A stretch of DNA of 40,888 bases from Sulfurimonas sp. (GTDB taxonomy: Bacteria; Campylobacterota; Campylobacteria; Campylobacterales; Sulfurimonadaceae). A program made the translations under genes and the position numbers. Of the stretch, positions 24,477-32,821 are shown piece after piece; the first letter of the stretch is position 1, and each line of letters starts with the position of its first letter. Below the pieces are notes generated by a model that was not told the DNA's origin, ran no database searches, and saw only the letters and a program-made list of their open reading frames with translations. The stretch lies in contig NZ_JACUTS010000013.1 of the NCBI RefSeq assembly GCF_014859695.1, positions 1 through 40,888 of the forward strand, in the 5' to 3' direction.

Positions 24477-25367
24477 ATGATAAGACTTATATATAAAATA
24501 TTTTTGTTATTTTTACTCTACGCACTAAGCGGATGTACGCCGGAACCAAAACCAAAAGAGCACGAAGAGCTCCCGTCATGGGTAAGCGAACACTCTTTAA
24601 CGCAAGCGGTAGGCTCAAGCGAGGCCAACTTTCAAGGGATTTATACCCAAAGAGCAGCTGCCCTAAATGAGGCAAAGAGCTCTTTGGCGCATAATATACG
24701 CTCATACATAGCATCTTCACTTCAAAGCCACTCAAAAGTGGGCAACAGTGAGATCTCAAACAAGTACAAAGACAAAATAGTCGCTCTCTCAGAGCTCTTT
24801 TTAAGCGACGCTCATCAGGTCGATGCATTTTTTGACTCGCAGAGGAGGCTCTACATCTTGGTAGAGAGCCTACAAGAGAGTATTGACAGAGTAGTTGGTT
24901 TGGATGTGCAAAAAAAGAGAACTTCTCTGCCTCTTTTGAGAACACGCCCTTTTGAAAAAGAGGAGCTGATAGAGAGCAGATGCTACCAAAAAGAGCTTTT
25001 AGAGAGCATCAATACAAAAAGTGAACTTTTTCAGAACAAACCTGTCTGGTTTTTTAGACCAAATCAGAGTGGAGTCTTAGGCTCTGTGGGAATTGCCGAA
25101 AAAGAGGAAGGCAGAACGCTTGAAGAGCAGAAAAAAGTGGCACTTTCTCTTGCAAAATCAGCTCTGATAAAAGAGAAAAAGATGCAGATGAAGTCCAGAC
25201 ATGAGCTCTTGAAGATAGTCAATGATGAGCTAAATGCAGAGATATTTGACTCCTCGGCGGTTATAAGAAGTGCGGACAAATCGACTCCCGTAGAGGTAAA
25301 AGATATCTGGCTAGACCCGCAGAGCTGTGAGCTCTATGTCTGGATTGTTGAGAGTGATGAGGTATAA
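24477..25367 (+). CDS. LPP20-family lipoprotein with two repeats
   Basis: 296 residues. A lipoprotein signal with lipobox LSGC (C20) gives a mature lipoprotein; the +2 residue is T, so outer-membrane sorting is expected. Two related segments are seen: PSWVSEHSLTQAVGSSEAN with following ALNEAKSSLAHNIRSYI (about 32-80), and PVWFFRPNQSGVLGSVGIA with LSLAKSALIKEKKM (about 188-240). This tryptophan plus G-S-x-(E/G) plus long helix pattern is that of LPP20-type lipoproteins. Similar lipoproteins lie beside COG3014 and LpoB genes in gammaproteobacteria, as I recall. It starts directly at the stop of the preceding gene and ends within the start region of the next. Confidence 0.8.
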   Translation: MIRLIYKIFLLFLLYALSGCTPEPKPKEHEELPSWVSEHSLTQAVGSSEANFQGIYTQRAAALNEAKSSLAHNIRSYIASSLQSHSKVGNSEISNKYKDKIVALSELFLSDAHQVDAFFDSQRRLYILVESLQESIDRVVGLDVQKKRTSLPLLRTRPFEKEELIESRCYQKELLESINTKSELFQNKPVWFFRPNQSGVLGSVGIAEKEEGRTLEEQKKVALSLAKSALIKEKKMQMKSRHELLKIVNDELNAEIFDSSAVIRSADKSTPVEVKDIWLDPQSCELYVWIVESDEV

Positions 25368-25374
25368 AAGCAGC

Positions 25375-26784
25375 ATGGTAAAACTCTTTAGAATTGCACT
25401 CTTACTCTTTGTGCCTCTTTTTTTTAGTGGATGTATGGCAAATTTGGCAAATTCTGTAGGAGTAGATATCGGCAGCTCTACGCAGAGTTACGCAAAGTTT
25501 GTTGCGGGTGAATATAAAGCCTCCGCTCAAATAGCAATGAAAGAGAAGAGTAAAACGGCAAAACTCGATGACGCGAATCTTCTTCCAACACTCCAAGCCG
25601 CAAACAGTTATCTTTTTGCCAAGGAGTACAGAAGCAGTATAGAGCTTTTGGATGAGGCTGAGGCTATTATAAAGTTTCATCATCAAAAGACGATATCCGG
25701 CAGTGCGAGTGACTATTTAACAGGGGTAATGTTAAACGACGCGGCAAGAGATTACCAAGCATCCATTTCGGAAGCCATCATGGTAAATACATATAAAGCC
25801 CTTGATTATATGGCGCTTGGAGAGTTTGAAAAAGTACGCGTCGAGCTTAACCGCGCAGTCGATAGAGTGCGTCGTGCAAAAGAGACCTATGCGGAGCTTA
25901 TTGGAAAACAAAAAGAGGCGATAGCTCAAAAAAAGAGAGAGCAGGGATCAGGAGCTATTGATAATACGCTTAACAATCAACAGGTAAAGGGTATCATCTC
26001 CCAAAACTACTCCTCTCTTGGGCAATATGCGGCATATCCTGAGTTCGTGAACCCTTTTACCCTCTATCTGGCAGGTCTCTTTTTTGCAATAGAGGGCGAT
26101 TATGCAAAAGCATCGTCACTGCTTAAAGAGGTTTACGCAATGGTGCCGCAGAACAAAACTGTAGAGTCTGATTTTGAGATGGTCGAGTACGCTCTTGAGG
26201 GCAGAGCTGTAGAAGATAGATATGTCTGGGTTATCTATGAAAACGGTTTGGGAGCCGCAAAGAGTGAGTTTAAAATAAACGTTCCTATCTTTTTGGCGTC
26301 AAACAAAGTTATCTACACGGGCATAGCGCTGCCTAGAATGAAGAGGGGGATGGGCGCAAGTGAGGCTATTAGTGTCATCTCAGATGGGAAAACTCTCTCA
26401 AAAACCTCAGTGGTTGGCGATATGGAGAGTGTAGTACTTACGGAGTTTAACTACTCATATAACGACATTTTAACTCGCGCAATATTCTCCGCAGCACTTA
26501 AAACCTATGCACAGTATGAGGCAACGAGGGATAACCCTTACATGGGGCTTGCTGCGGCGGCATTTCAACTCTTAACAACTCACGCCGATACCAGAAGTTG
26601 GAATACTTTGCCAAAAGATTTTCAGGTAACAAGAGTTAAAATACCCGCTAACAATAAACTTTTGCTAAAAACTGGAGTGCACAATATAGAGGTAGAGCTC
26701 TCAAAGAGTGCAAAACACGCTATAGTTTATGTTAAAATACCTGCAGCTACTTCAAAACCGAGTGTAACAGTTATGGAGTTTTAA
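25375..26784 (+). CDS. COG3014-like outer-membrane lipoprotein
   Basis: 469 residues from the ATG at 25375, which gives a standard signal with lipobox FFSGC (C20). An ATG at 25357, overlapping the previous gene, is equally possible and only lengthens the signal; neither has a strong ribosome site. The mature part has TPR-like helices (about 60-110, 130-190, 230-280), e.g. YLAGLFFAIEGDYAKASSLL, and a C-terminal part with KINVPIFLASNKVIYTGIALP and a small beta domain. This matches an uncharacterised family I know as COG3014, often next to LpoB/YcfL genes. Function unknown; the context suggests a role in peptidoglycan or outer-membrane maintenance. Confidence 0.78.
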   Translation: MVKLFRIALLLFVPLFFSGCMANLANSVGVDIGSSTQSYAKFVAGEYKASAQIAMKEKSKTAKLDDANLLPTLQAANSYLFAKEYRSSIELLDEAEAIIKFHHQKTISGSASDYLTGVMLNDAARDYQASISEAIMVNTYKALDYMALGEFEKVRVELNRAVDRVRRAKETYAELIGKQKEAIAQKKREQGSGAIDNTLNNQQVKGIISQNYSSLGQYAAYPEFVNPFTLYLAGLFFAIEGDYAKASSLLKEVYAMVPQNKTVESDFEMVEYALEGRAVEDRYVWVIYENGLGAAKSEFKINVPIFLASNKVIYTGIALPRMKRGMGASEAISVISDGKTLSKTSVVGDMESVVLTEFNYSYNDILTRAIFSAALKTYAQYEATRDNPYMGLAAAAFQLLTTHADTRSWNTLPKDFQVTRVKIPANNKLLLKTGVHNIEVELSKSAKHAIVYVKIPAATSKPSVTVMEF

Positions 26785-26793
26785 GGAGTTTAA

Positions 26794-27201
26794 ATGAGAT
26801 TAATCGGATATATCGCTTTTTTAGTTTTACTCTTTGGCGGTTGTGCCAAAGAGCCACAGATGAGCGACCAAATAGTCAAAGTTATAAGCAGTTGCGGCAA
26901 CAGCGATATAGCGGTAACGGATATTAAAGGGCGTAAAAAGTCTGATGGCTTTATGCAGGCGCAAGTTATCGGAGAGAATAGGTCTGATAATTATCAACTT
27001 CTTGAGTATCAGATCATCTGGTTTGATAAAGAGGGCTTTAAGATAGAGAGTATACTCTCAAAGTACAATACGGTTCCTGCCTATGCAAATCAACCGTTTC
27101 AAATCAATGCGATATCGCCAAATACTAAGGCGACTACATTTCGCTTATATATAAAATCACAAAAGGAAGTAATATGCGACGAACAATACAATGGACACTG
27201 A
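26794..27201 (+). CDS. YcfL-like (DUF1425) lipoprotein
   Basis: 135 residues with lipobox LFGGC (C17). The mature domain is a small beta-sandwich type: the stretch from AQVIGENRSDNYQLLEYQI through WFDKEGFKIES and ending in AISPNTKATTFRLYI is characteristic of DUF1425. In E. coli ycfL sits directly before lpoB, and the same order is seen here. TAAGGAG overlaps the preceding stop and lies 4 bases before the ATG. Its 3' end overlaps the LpoB start by 28 bases. Function unknown. Confidence 0.82.
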   Translation: MRLIGYIAFLVLLFGGCAKEPQMSDQIVKVISSCGNSDIAVTDIKGRKKSDGFMQAQVIGENRSDNYQLLEYQIIWFDKEGFKIESILSKYNTVPAYANQPFQINAISPNTKATTFRLYIKSQKEVICDEQYNGH

Positions 27202-27791
27202 TTTTAGCGGCTCTTGGAGTTCTATTTAGCGGCTGTGAGACAAAAACTACAAACATAGATATAGACAATGACAAAGGTGATGCGGTTATGGGTCTTGACT
27301 ATAGAGACTTTCAGGGTGCAGCACAAGATATGATAGAGTCACTGCTGGCATCGGGCGCAGTAGATAAAAAGAACGGTGAGCGCTATGTTCTCGTGGTTTC
27401 AAGAATCGTAAACGACACGATGCAACATATAGATACGGATCAACTGGTTAAAAAGATTCGCGTAGGGCTTTTACAAAGCGGCAAAGTGGTTGTAACGACC
27501 GCGGTCGGACTTAAGGGCGCGGAAGATGAGATGTCCATGCACGCAAGAGAGACGCTAAGAGGCAACACGGAGTTTGACCAAAAGAGCGTTGCAGGCAAAG
27601 GGAGCATGATTGCACCCGACTTGAGCTTATCGGGTAAGATTCTTCAAAGAAGCATCAAGGTTGATAGTAAAACCCAAAGAGTCGAGTACTATTTTCAGAT
27701 GTCTTTGACTGAAATAAAGACGGGTCTGGCATATTGGGAAGATGAGCGTATAGTTGCAAAAAGAGGGAGCAATAAAGCTGTTTCATGGTAA
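27174..27791 (+). CDS. lpoB: LpoB-like penicillin-binding-protein activator
   Basis: 205 residues, lipobox LFSGC (C21), then a short polar linker. It lacks the long proline-rich spacer of E. coli LpoB, so its reach across the periplasm is shorter. The folded domain has YVLVVSRIVNDTMQHIDTDQL, RVGLLQSGKVVV and a C-terminal YYFQMSLTEIKTGLAYWEDE, the family core. In E. coli LpoB is an outer-membrane lipoprotein that activates the peptidoglycan synthase PBP1B. AAAGGAA before the ATG supports the overlapping start. An 87-base gap then leads to moxR; TATAAT in that gap lies too close to the moxR ATG to be convincing as its promoter. Confidence 0.85.
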   Translation: MRRTIQWTLILAALGVLFSGCETKTTNIDIDNDKGDAVMGLDYRDFQGAAQDMIESLLASGAVDKKNGERYVLVVSRIVNDTMQHIDTDQLVKKIRVGLLQSGKVVVTTAVGLKGAEDEMSMHARETLRGNTEFDQKSVAGKGSMIAPDLSLSGKILQRSIKVDSKTQRVEYYFQMSLTEIKTGLAYWEDERIVAKRGSNKAVSW

Positions 27792-27878
27792 TTTAGTTTT
27801 TTTTACCGTGAGTTAACGCCGTTTTGCTATGCTTTGAGCCAAGAAAAGAGTAATTTTTACAACAAGGTTTATAATTAA

Positions 27879-28826
27879 ATGATTTCTAAGATAGAGTTGA
27901 TTAAAAAAGAGGTTTCTAAGGTAGTTGTCGGGCAGGAGAAGATGATCGATTCTCTTCTTATTGCTCTTTTGTGTGAAGGGCATATCCTCATAGAGGGTGT
28001 TCCCGGACTTGCTAAAACCACAACGGTAAATGCGCTTGCAAAAACTCTCGGGCTTAATTTTAAGCGTGCACAGTTTACGCCCGACCTTCTTCCCTCAGAC
28101 ATACTCGGTGCAGAGATATATGACCCCCAAAACAACAGCTTTAAGATAAAAAAAGGTCCGATATTTACAAACCTTCTTTTGGCGGATGAGATAAACCGCT
28201 CTCCTGCAAAAGTTCAGTCTGCTCTGCTTGAAGTTATGCAGGAGAAGCAGGTAACGCTTGGAGATACAACATTCAAGTTAGAGCCTCCGTTTTTTGTTAT
28301 GGCTACACAAAACCCAGTTGAACAGGAAGGTGTCTATCAACTCCCAGAAGCGCAGCTTGATAGATTTATGCTAAAACTCATTGTGGATTACAACACAAAA
28401 GAGGAGGAGCTTGAGATTGCAAGACGCATCTCAAGCGGCAATTTTGAGGCGATAGAGAGTGTGATAACGCATGAAGACTTGGATGAGCTAAAAACGGCTG
28501 TAAAAAACGTACATGTAGACGAGCAGGTTGAAGAGTATATGATTGAGTTGGTCAATGCGACAAGAAACCCTCATGAGTACGGACTTGATGAGATAAAAGA
28601 CTTCATCCAGTTCGGTGCATCGCCGCGTGTAAGCATAGATATGTTCAAAGCAGTAAAGGCTATGGCATTTATGAGAGGCAAAGATTTTGTTACACCCGTT
28701 GATGTTGCTTACATCGCAAAAGAGCTTATGCGCCACCGCATTGTTTTAACATACGAGGCTGAGGCTGAGGGAGTTACAACCGATGAGATTATAGAAAAAG
28801 TGCTCCAAGCCGTAGCAATACCGTAG
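27879..28826 (+). CDS. MoxR-family AAA+ ATPase
   Basis: 315 residues, chaperone-like ATPase of the MoxR branch. Walker A is G40-VPGLAKT-47, Walker B LLLADE (99-104), sensor 1 is in MATQNP, and PLxxLPSDILG (DLLPSDILG) and the arginine-finger region EAQLDRFMLK follow. The C-terminal lid domain includes GASPRVSIDMFKA. MoxR proteins act with DUF58 and VWA proteins encoded alongside, which are exactly the following genes. It is the only moxR in view, so it could serve both Bat sets. Confidence 0.95.
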   Translation: MISKIELIKKEVSKVVVGQEKMIDSLLIALLCEGHILIEGVPGLAKTTTVNALAKTLGLNFKRAQFTPDLLPSDILGAEIYDPQNNSFKIKKGPIFTNLLLADEINRSPAKVQSALLEVMQEKQVTLGDTTFKLEPPFFVMATQNPVEQEGVYQLPEAQLDRFMLKLIVDYNTKEEELEIARRISSGNFEAIESVITHEDLDELKTAVKNVHVDEQVEEYMIELVNATRNPHEYGLDEIKDFIQFGASPRVSIDMFKAVKAMAFMRGKDFVTPVDVAYIAKELMRHRIVLTYEAEAEGVTTDEIIEKVLQAVAIP

Positions 28827-28840
28827 ATTTGATATAAACT

Positions 28841-29671
28841 ATGAGTAAACTGCAAAAGATATTGGTTCGCGCAAGACGTCAGGTTTTTAGCGAAATGGTC
28901 GGAAACAACCCATCCATTTTTCAGGGTGAGGGGTATGACTTTATTGAGTTAAGAGAGTACATGCCTGGCGATGACATCCGCCATATCGACTGGAATATTA
29001 CCGCCAAGATGCAAAAACCATTTATCAAGATATTTCGCGAAGAGAGAGAGCTTAGTGTAGTAGTGGTATCTGTATTAAACGGAAGCGTGCATTTTGGCTC
29101 CAAGAGATTTAAGCAAGAAGCCATCGCCGAAATTGCCGCTCTTCTAGGGTTTTCAACGCTTAAAAACGGTGACTTGCTAAGTTCTTATATCTTTACGGAT
29201 GAGATGGTTTCGCACGCAAAACCGAGTAAGAAACTGCATCAAATCCAAAAAAATGTCCAAGACATCTTAGAGTTTGACGCCATAAACAAAAAGGTTGATT
29301 TCAAAGTAATCGCCGATACGCTCTTTAAAAGGCTTAAGAGAAAATCTCTCATCCTGATTATCGGCGACTACTTTGAGATACCGGACTTTAGACTTCTGGC
29401 AAGAAAACATGAGGTGCTCTGTGTTATAGTGAGAGACCATCTTGAAGAGCATCCGCCGGAGATGGGTTTTGCATCGCTCATCGACCCTGAGAGCGGAGCG
29501 GTTTTAGAGGGCGATTTTAACGCTTCAAGCGTGAGAGCATACAGCCAAAAGGTCGCGGCACATGACCACAGACTCTTTGAGAGGCTAAGACGTGACGGCA
29601 TACGATTTACAAAAGTATATACCGACTCTATTGCAGGCGTGAAGCTTCGCAGACTTTTTGAGGGCAGATAA
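28841..29671 (+). CDS. DUF58-domain protein
   Basis: 276 residues with the DUF58 signature: YDFIELREYMPGDDIRHIDW, then a strand-turn region and a degenerate VWA-like C-terminal half. It lacks the membrane segments found in some longer DUF58 proteins, so it is likely cytoplasmic. It is the standard partner between moxR and the BatA genes. It starts 14 bases after moxR, and its stop overlaps the next ATG. Confidence 0.92.
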   Translation: MSKLQKILVRARRQVFSEMVGNNPSIFQGEGYDFIELREYMPGDDIRHIDWNITAKMQKPFIKIFREERELSVVVVSVLNGSVHFGSKRFKQEAIAEIAALLGFSTLKNGDLLSSYIFTDEMVSHAKPSKKLHQIQKNVQDILEFDAINKKVDFKVIADTLFKRLKRKSLILIIGDYFEIPDFRLLARKHEVLCVIVRDHLEEHPPEMGFASLIDPESGAVLEGDFNASSVRAYSQKVAAHDHRLFERLRRDGIRFTKVYTDSIAGVKLRRLFEGR

Positions 29672-30078
29672 TGGCACAAGAGCAAAGTTACGATATCCCG
29701 CTTCATGATATAAAACCTATTGTTGAGGTACAGGAGTATTCGCTCTACTATTTTTTAGGAGTTGTCTTTATAGTGCTTCTTTTGGTTGCGGCACTCGGCT
29801 ATCTCATCTATAAGTATTTTAAAAAACGAAATGCCTTTAATCTGCGAAAAGAGCACTTCAAGCTTCTAAATTCGCTTGATTTAAAAAAGACTAAAGAGAG
29901 CGCATACCTCATTACCTCTTTGGGCGCTACGTTTAAAGATGACAGTCCAAGACATCAAGAGATGTATGAAAACCTCACAAACCGTCTTGAAGAGTATAAG
30001 TACAAAAAAGAGGTGAATGAGTTTAGCCAAGAGACTTTGGGCTACATAGAGCTTTACAAGGAGATGATCGATGTTTGA
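29671..30078 (+). CDS. DUF4381-like small membrane protein of the Bat operon
   Basis: 135 residues. A short N-terminal stretch with DIPLHDIKPIVEV (similar to the L-DI-P phrase of DUF4381 proteins), one membrane segment (about 28-49) and a cytoplasmic helical domain. Position between DUF58 and BatA is where a DUF4381 protein usually lies in MoxR-Bat operons. Overlaps 1 base with DUF58 and 8 bases with BatA. No counterpart exists in set 1. Confidence 0.7.
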   Translation: MAQEQSYDIPLHDIKPIVEVQEYSLYYFLGVVFIVLLLVAALGYLIYKYFKKRNAFNLRKEHFKLLNSLDLKKTKESAYLITSLGATFKDDSPRHQEMYENLTNRLEEYKYKKEVNEFSQETLGYIELYKEMIDV

Positions 30079-31000
30079 TGGAATCTATTTTGAATTTCCA
30101 CAAATTGCACTCCTTATCATCTTTTTTATTTTGTGCGCTTTTCTTTGCAAGATGAAGCTTCCATCCATCTATTTTCCACATACTCACGACTTTTTAAACC
30201 GTAGTGTCTCGGCATCAAAAACACTACTCTTTTTAAAGTGGTTCGGAGTCGTTATGATGATACTCTCTCTTATGTCGCCCGTAAAAGATGAGCCTTATGA
30301 ACTTGAACCAAAAGAGGGATATGAAATAGCTCTGATTCTGGATGCTTCGGAGTCTATGCAGGCGGAGGGGTTTGATGCCAAAAACCCATATTTTACAAGG
30401 TTTGACGCTGTAAAAGAGATTGTCGGCGAATTTATAAAAGAGAGGCAAAACGACAATATAGGTCTGGTCGTATTTGGCGCATACTCTTTTATTGCGTCGC
30501 CTCCGACTTATGATGCGGATATTTTAAACAAAATTCTCTCACAGCTCTCAATCGGAATGGCGGGAAAATATACGGCGCTTCATACATCTCTGGCACAGGG
30601 CGTAAATCTTTTAAAGATGGGAAACTCAAAGACAAAAATAGCAATCTTGCTAACAGACGGTCACAGCACCCCTCAAATCGACAAAATCCCGCTTGACGTG
30701 GCGCTCGATATGGCAAAAAAAGAGGGTGTAAAGGTTTACCCCATAGGCATAGGAATGCCGCATGAGTATAACCAAGATGTACTGCTTCGTATTGCAAACG
30801 AGAGTGGCGGGGTGGCGTTTGGCGCTTCAAATGCCAATGAGCTAAAAGAGGTCTATAGAACAATAGATAAGTTAGAGAAGTCTGAGATAAGGGGAGAGAC
30901 ATTTACAAATCTGAAGTACTACTACCAGTTCCCTCTTTTTATCTCTCTGCTCTCGCTGATGCTCTACGTCTACCTTAGAAACAAGAGGGGTTATGCATGA
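30071..31000 (+). CDS. BatA-like VWA membrane protein, set 2
   Basis: 309 residues with membrane segments near 12-28 and 52-70, a VWA domain (about 84-270) and a C-terminal membrane segment (about 287-303). The metal site D91-A-S-E-S95 and LTDGHSTPQ are intact. The set 1 homologue at 20266-21189 shares the same order and the phrases SFIASPPTY and GMAGKYTA (GMAGQNTA there). It overlaps both neighbours by a few bases, indicating translational coupling. Confidence 0.92.
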   Translation: MFDGIYFEFPQIALLIIFFILCAFLCKMKLPSIYFPHTHDFLNRSVSASKTLLFLKWFGVVMMILSLMSPVKDEPYELEPKEGYEIALILDASESMQAEGFDAKNPYFTRFDAVKEIVGEFIKERQNDNIGLVVFGAYSFIASPPTYDADILNKILSQLSIGMAGKYTALHTSLAQGVNLLKMGNSKTKIAILLTDGHSTPQIDKIPLDVALDMAKKEGVKVYPIGIGMPHEYNQDVLLRIANESGGVAFGASNANELKEVYRTIDKLEKSEIRGETFTNLKYYYQFPLFISLLSLMLYVYLRNKRGYA

Positions 31001-32808
31001 CATTTTTACACCCTGAATTTCTCTACTACATGCTGCCTCCGCTCTTTATCCTCTTCGGACTTCTGCTTACTCAAAAGGAGCAGTTTGCAACATTTTTTGC
31101 TCCGGATGTGATGGATAGGCTCCGCGCAACTACAAACTCTATGACGCTCAAAGCAAGAAATGCACTCTTTTTTCTTGTGGGATTTTTGATGATAGTAGCA
31201 CTCGCCGAGCCTGCCATCAAAGAAGGCACAGTTGAGGTAAAAGCAAAAAGCGCGGACATTATGATTGCTTTTGATATCTCAGACTCCATGTTGGCGCCCG
31301 ATATCTATCCAAGCAGGCTCGAAGCCGCAAAACAAAAAGTATTGACTCTTTTGGAGGAGGCGCCAAATGAGCGTATAGGCATAGTCGCGTTTGCAAAAAA
31401 CTCCTATCTTGTCTCTCCTCTTAGTTTTGACACCGCTGCAGTGGCATTTTTGCTGCGCAAGCTTGATACGTCATCGATTACAGAGAAGGGAACAGACTTT
31501 TTGTCTGTTTTGGATGTTGTAAGTAAAACTCAAAAAAATGAGGGCAAAAAGTATCTTCTTCTCTTAAGCGACGGCGGAGATAAAGATGATTTTTCCAAAG
31601 AGATTGAAGCGGCAAAAAAACATAATATTGTTGTTTTTGTATTGGGTGTTGCTACAAAAAAAGGCTCACCAATAAAGCTTGAAGATGGAACCCTTGTAAA
31701 ATACAAAGGCGAGATAATTATCTCAAAGCTTAATGAAAATATTGCAGATTTGGCTACAAAAACAGGCGGAGTCTATATACAAAGTTCGACATCCTCGGAT
31801 GATATTAAGAGAATGTTTAAAGAGATAACCGAGATAAGTGAAGAGCGGGAGCTCAAAAGCCAAGAGATACAAAAACATAAACCCCTATTTTACTATCCGC
31901 TTGCAGCGGCACTCTCTCTTCTGCTCATTGCGACAAGTTCACTAGGCAAAATAAAAAACGGCGCAGCTGTGTTTATTTTATCTATTGCTCTTTTTAATGC
32001 TCCACATGCAGAGGCGGGAATTTTGGATTTTATGGACTTAAAAAAGGCGAAAGAGGCGTATGAGAGCGGCAGTTACTCTGAGGCGGCAAAGCTCTACGAT
32101 GAACATGCACAAAACTCCCAAAATCCACAAAGCTACTACAATGCGGCAAATGCCTACTATAAAGATAAAAAGTATCAAGAGGCGATAGAAGCATACAAAA
32201 AAGCGGTATTTGAAGAGGAGAGTCTTAAGGCGAAAAACCTCTCAAATCTTGGCAATGCCTTTGCAAAAGAGGGCGATTTGCAAAAGGCTGTTGAAGCCTA
32301 CGAGAGCTCTTTGGAGATTTTGGACGACATAGAGACAAGAGAGAATTTAGAAGAGGTCAAAAAACGTTTAGATAAACAAAAAAGCGACTCAAAAGAGGGC
32401 GATGATAAGCAAGAGAAGCAAGAGCAGAGCGATAAAGAGCAGAACTCAAAAGATGATGAGAGCGGCGATGAAGATAGCTCTAAAAAAGATGAGAAGGGCG
32501 ATAAAAAAGAGGACTCAAAAGAGGAAAACAGTGGAGAGAAAAAAGATAACTCAGAAGAGAAAGAGTCTGAAGCAAAAGAGAGCGATGACAACAAAGCAGA
32601 GCAAAAGAGTAAAGCCCAAGATATGAAAGAGAGCGAAAAAAGTGATGAAAACAGCTCTGCCAAAACAGAGTCGATGCAAAATGAGATGATGAGCGATGAA
32701 GAGCAGATGAAGTGGTTAGAACAGCTCAACATGGGCAACGCTACATTTCTTTATAGGCTAAACGATGAAGAGACAACTCAAGAAAATTCAGATGAGAAAC
32801 CATGGTAA
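30997..32808 (+). CDS. BatB-BatC fusion (VWA plus TPR) with long charged tail, set 2
   Basis: 603 residues. BatB part: membrane segments (about 10-24, 56-72), VWA domain with D93-I-S-D-S97 and LSDGGDKDD. After further hydrophobic stretches (about 298-338) comes the BatC part: TPR motifs (about 345-455) such as YESGSYSEAAKLYDEHA and YYNAANAYYKDKKYQEAIEAY. The tail (about 465-575) is almost wholly Lys, Glu, Asp and Ser, certainly disordered, and longer than in set 1. The protein ends in EKPW; set 1 ends in KKPW. It overlaps BatA by 4 bases and leads BatD by 13. Confidence 0.91.
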   Translation: MTFLHPEFLYYMLPPLFILFGLLLTQKEQFATFFAPDVMDRLRATTNSMTLKARNALFFLVGFLMIVALAEPAIKEGTVEVKAKSADIMIAFDISDSMLAPDIYPSRLEAAKQKVLTLLEEAPNERIGIVAFAKNSYLVSPLSFDTAAVAFLLRKLDTSSITEKGTDFLSVLDVVSKTQKNEGKKYLLLLSDGGDKDDFSKEIEAAKKHNIVVFVLGVATKKGSPIKLEDGTLVKYKGEIIISKLNENIADLATKTGGVYIQSSTSSDDIKRMFKEITEISEERELKSQEIQKHKPLFYYPLAAALSLLLIATSSLGKIKNGAAVFILSIALFNAPHAEAGILDFMDLKKAKEAYESGSYSEAAKLYDEHAQNSQNPQSYYNAANAYYKDKKYQEAIEAYKKAVFEEESLKAKNLSNLGNAFAKEGDLQKAVEAYESSLEILDDIETRENLEEVKKRLDKQKSDSKEGDDKQEKQEQSDKEQNSKDDESGDEDSSKKDEKGDKKEDSKEENSGEKKDNSEEKESEAKESDDNKAEQKSKAQDMKESEKSDENSSAKTESMQNEMMSDEEQMKWLEQLNMGNATFLYRLNDEETTQENSDEKPW

Positions 32809-32821
32809 CGAATAAAGGCGA

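Noticed and set aside
27870-27875. TATAAT as a moxR promoter
   Set aside because: It ends 3 bases before the ATG; a start site at the usual distance would fall inside the gene. Transcription from lpoB upstream is simpler.
32298-32738. Minus-strand serine/phenylalanine-rich open frame over the BatB-BatC tail
   Set aside because: It mirrors the Glu/Lys/Asp/Ser-rich tail of the real plus-strand gene and has no motif of its own.
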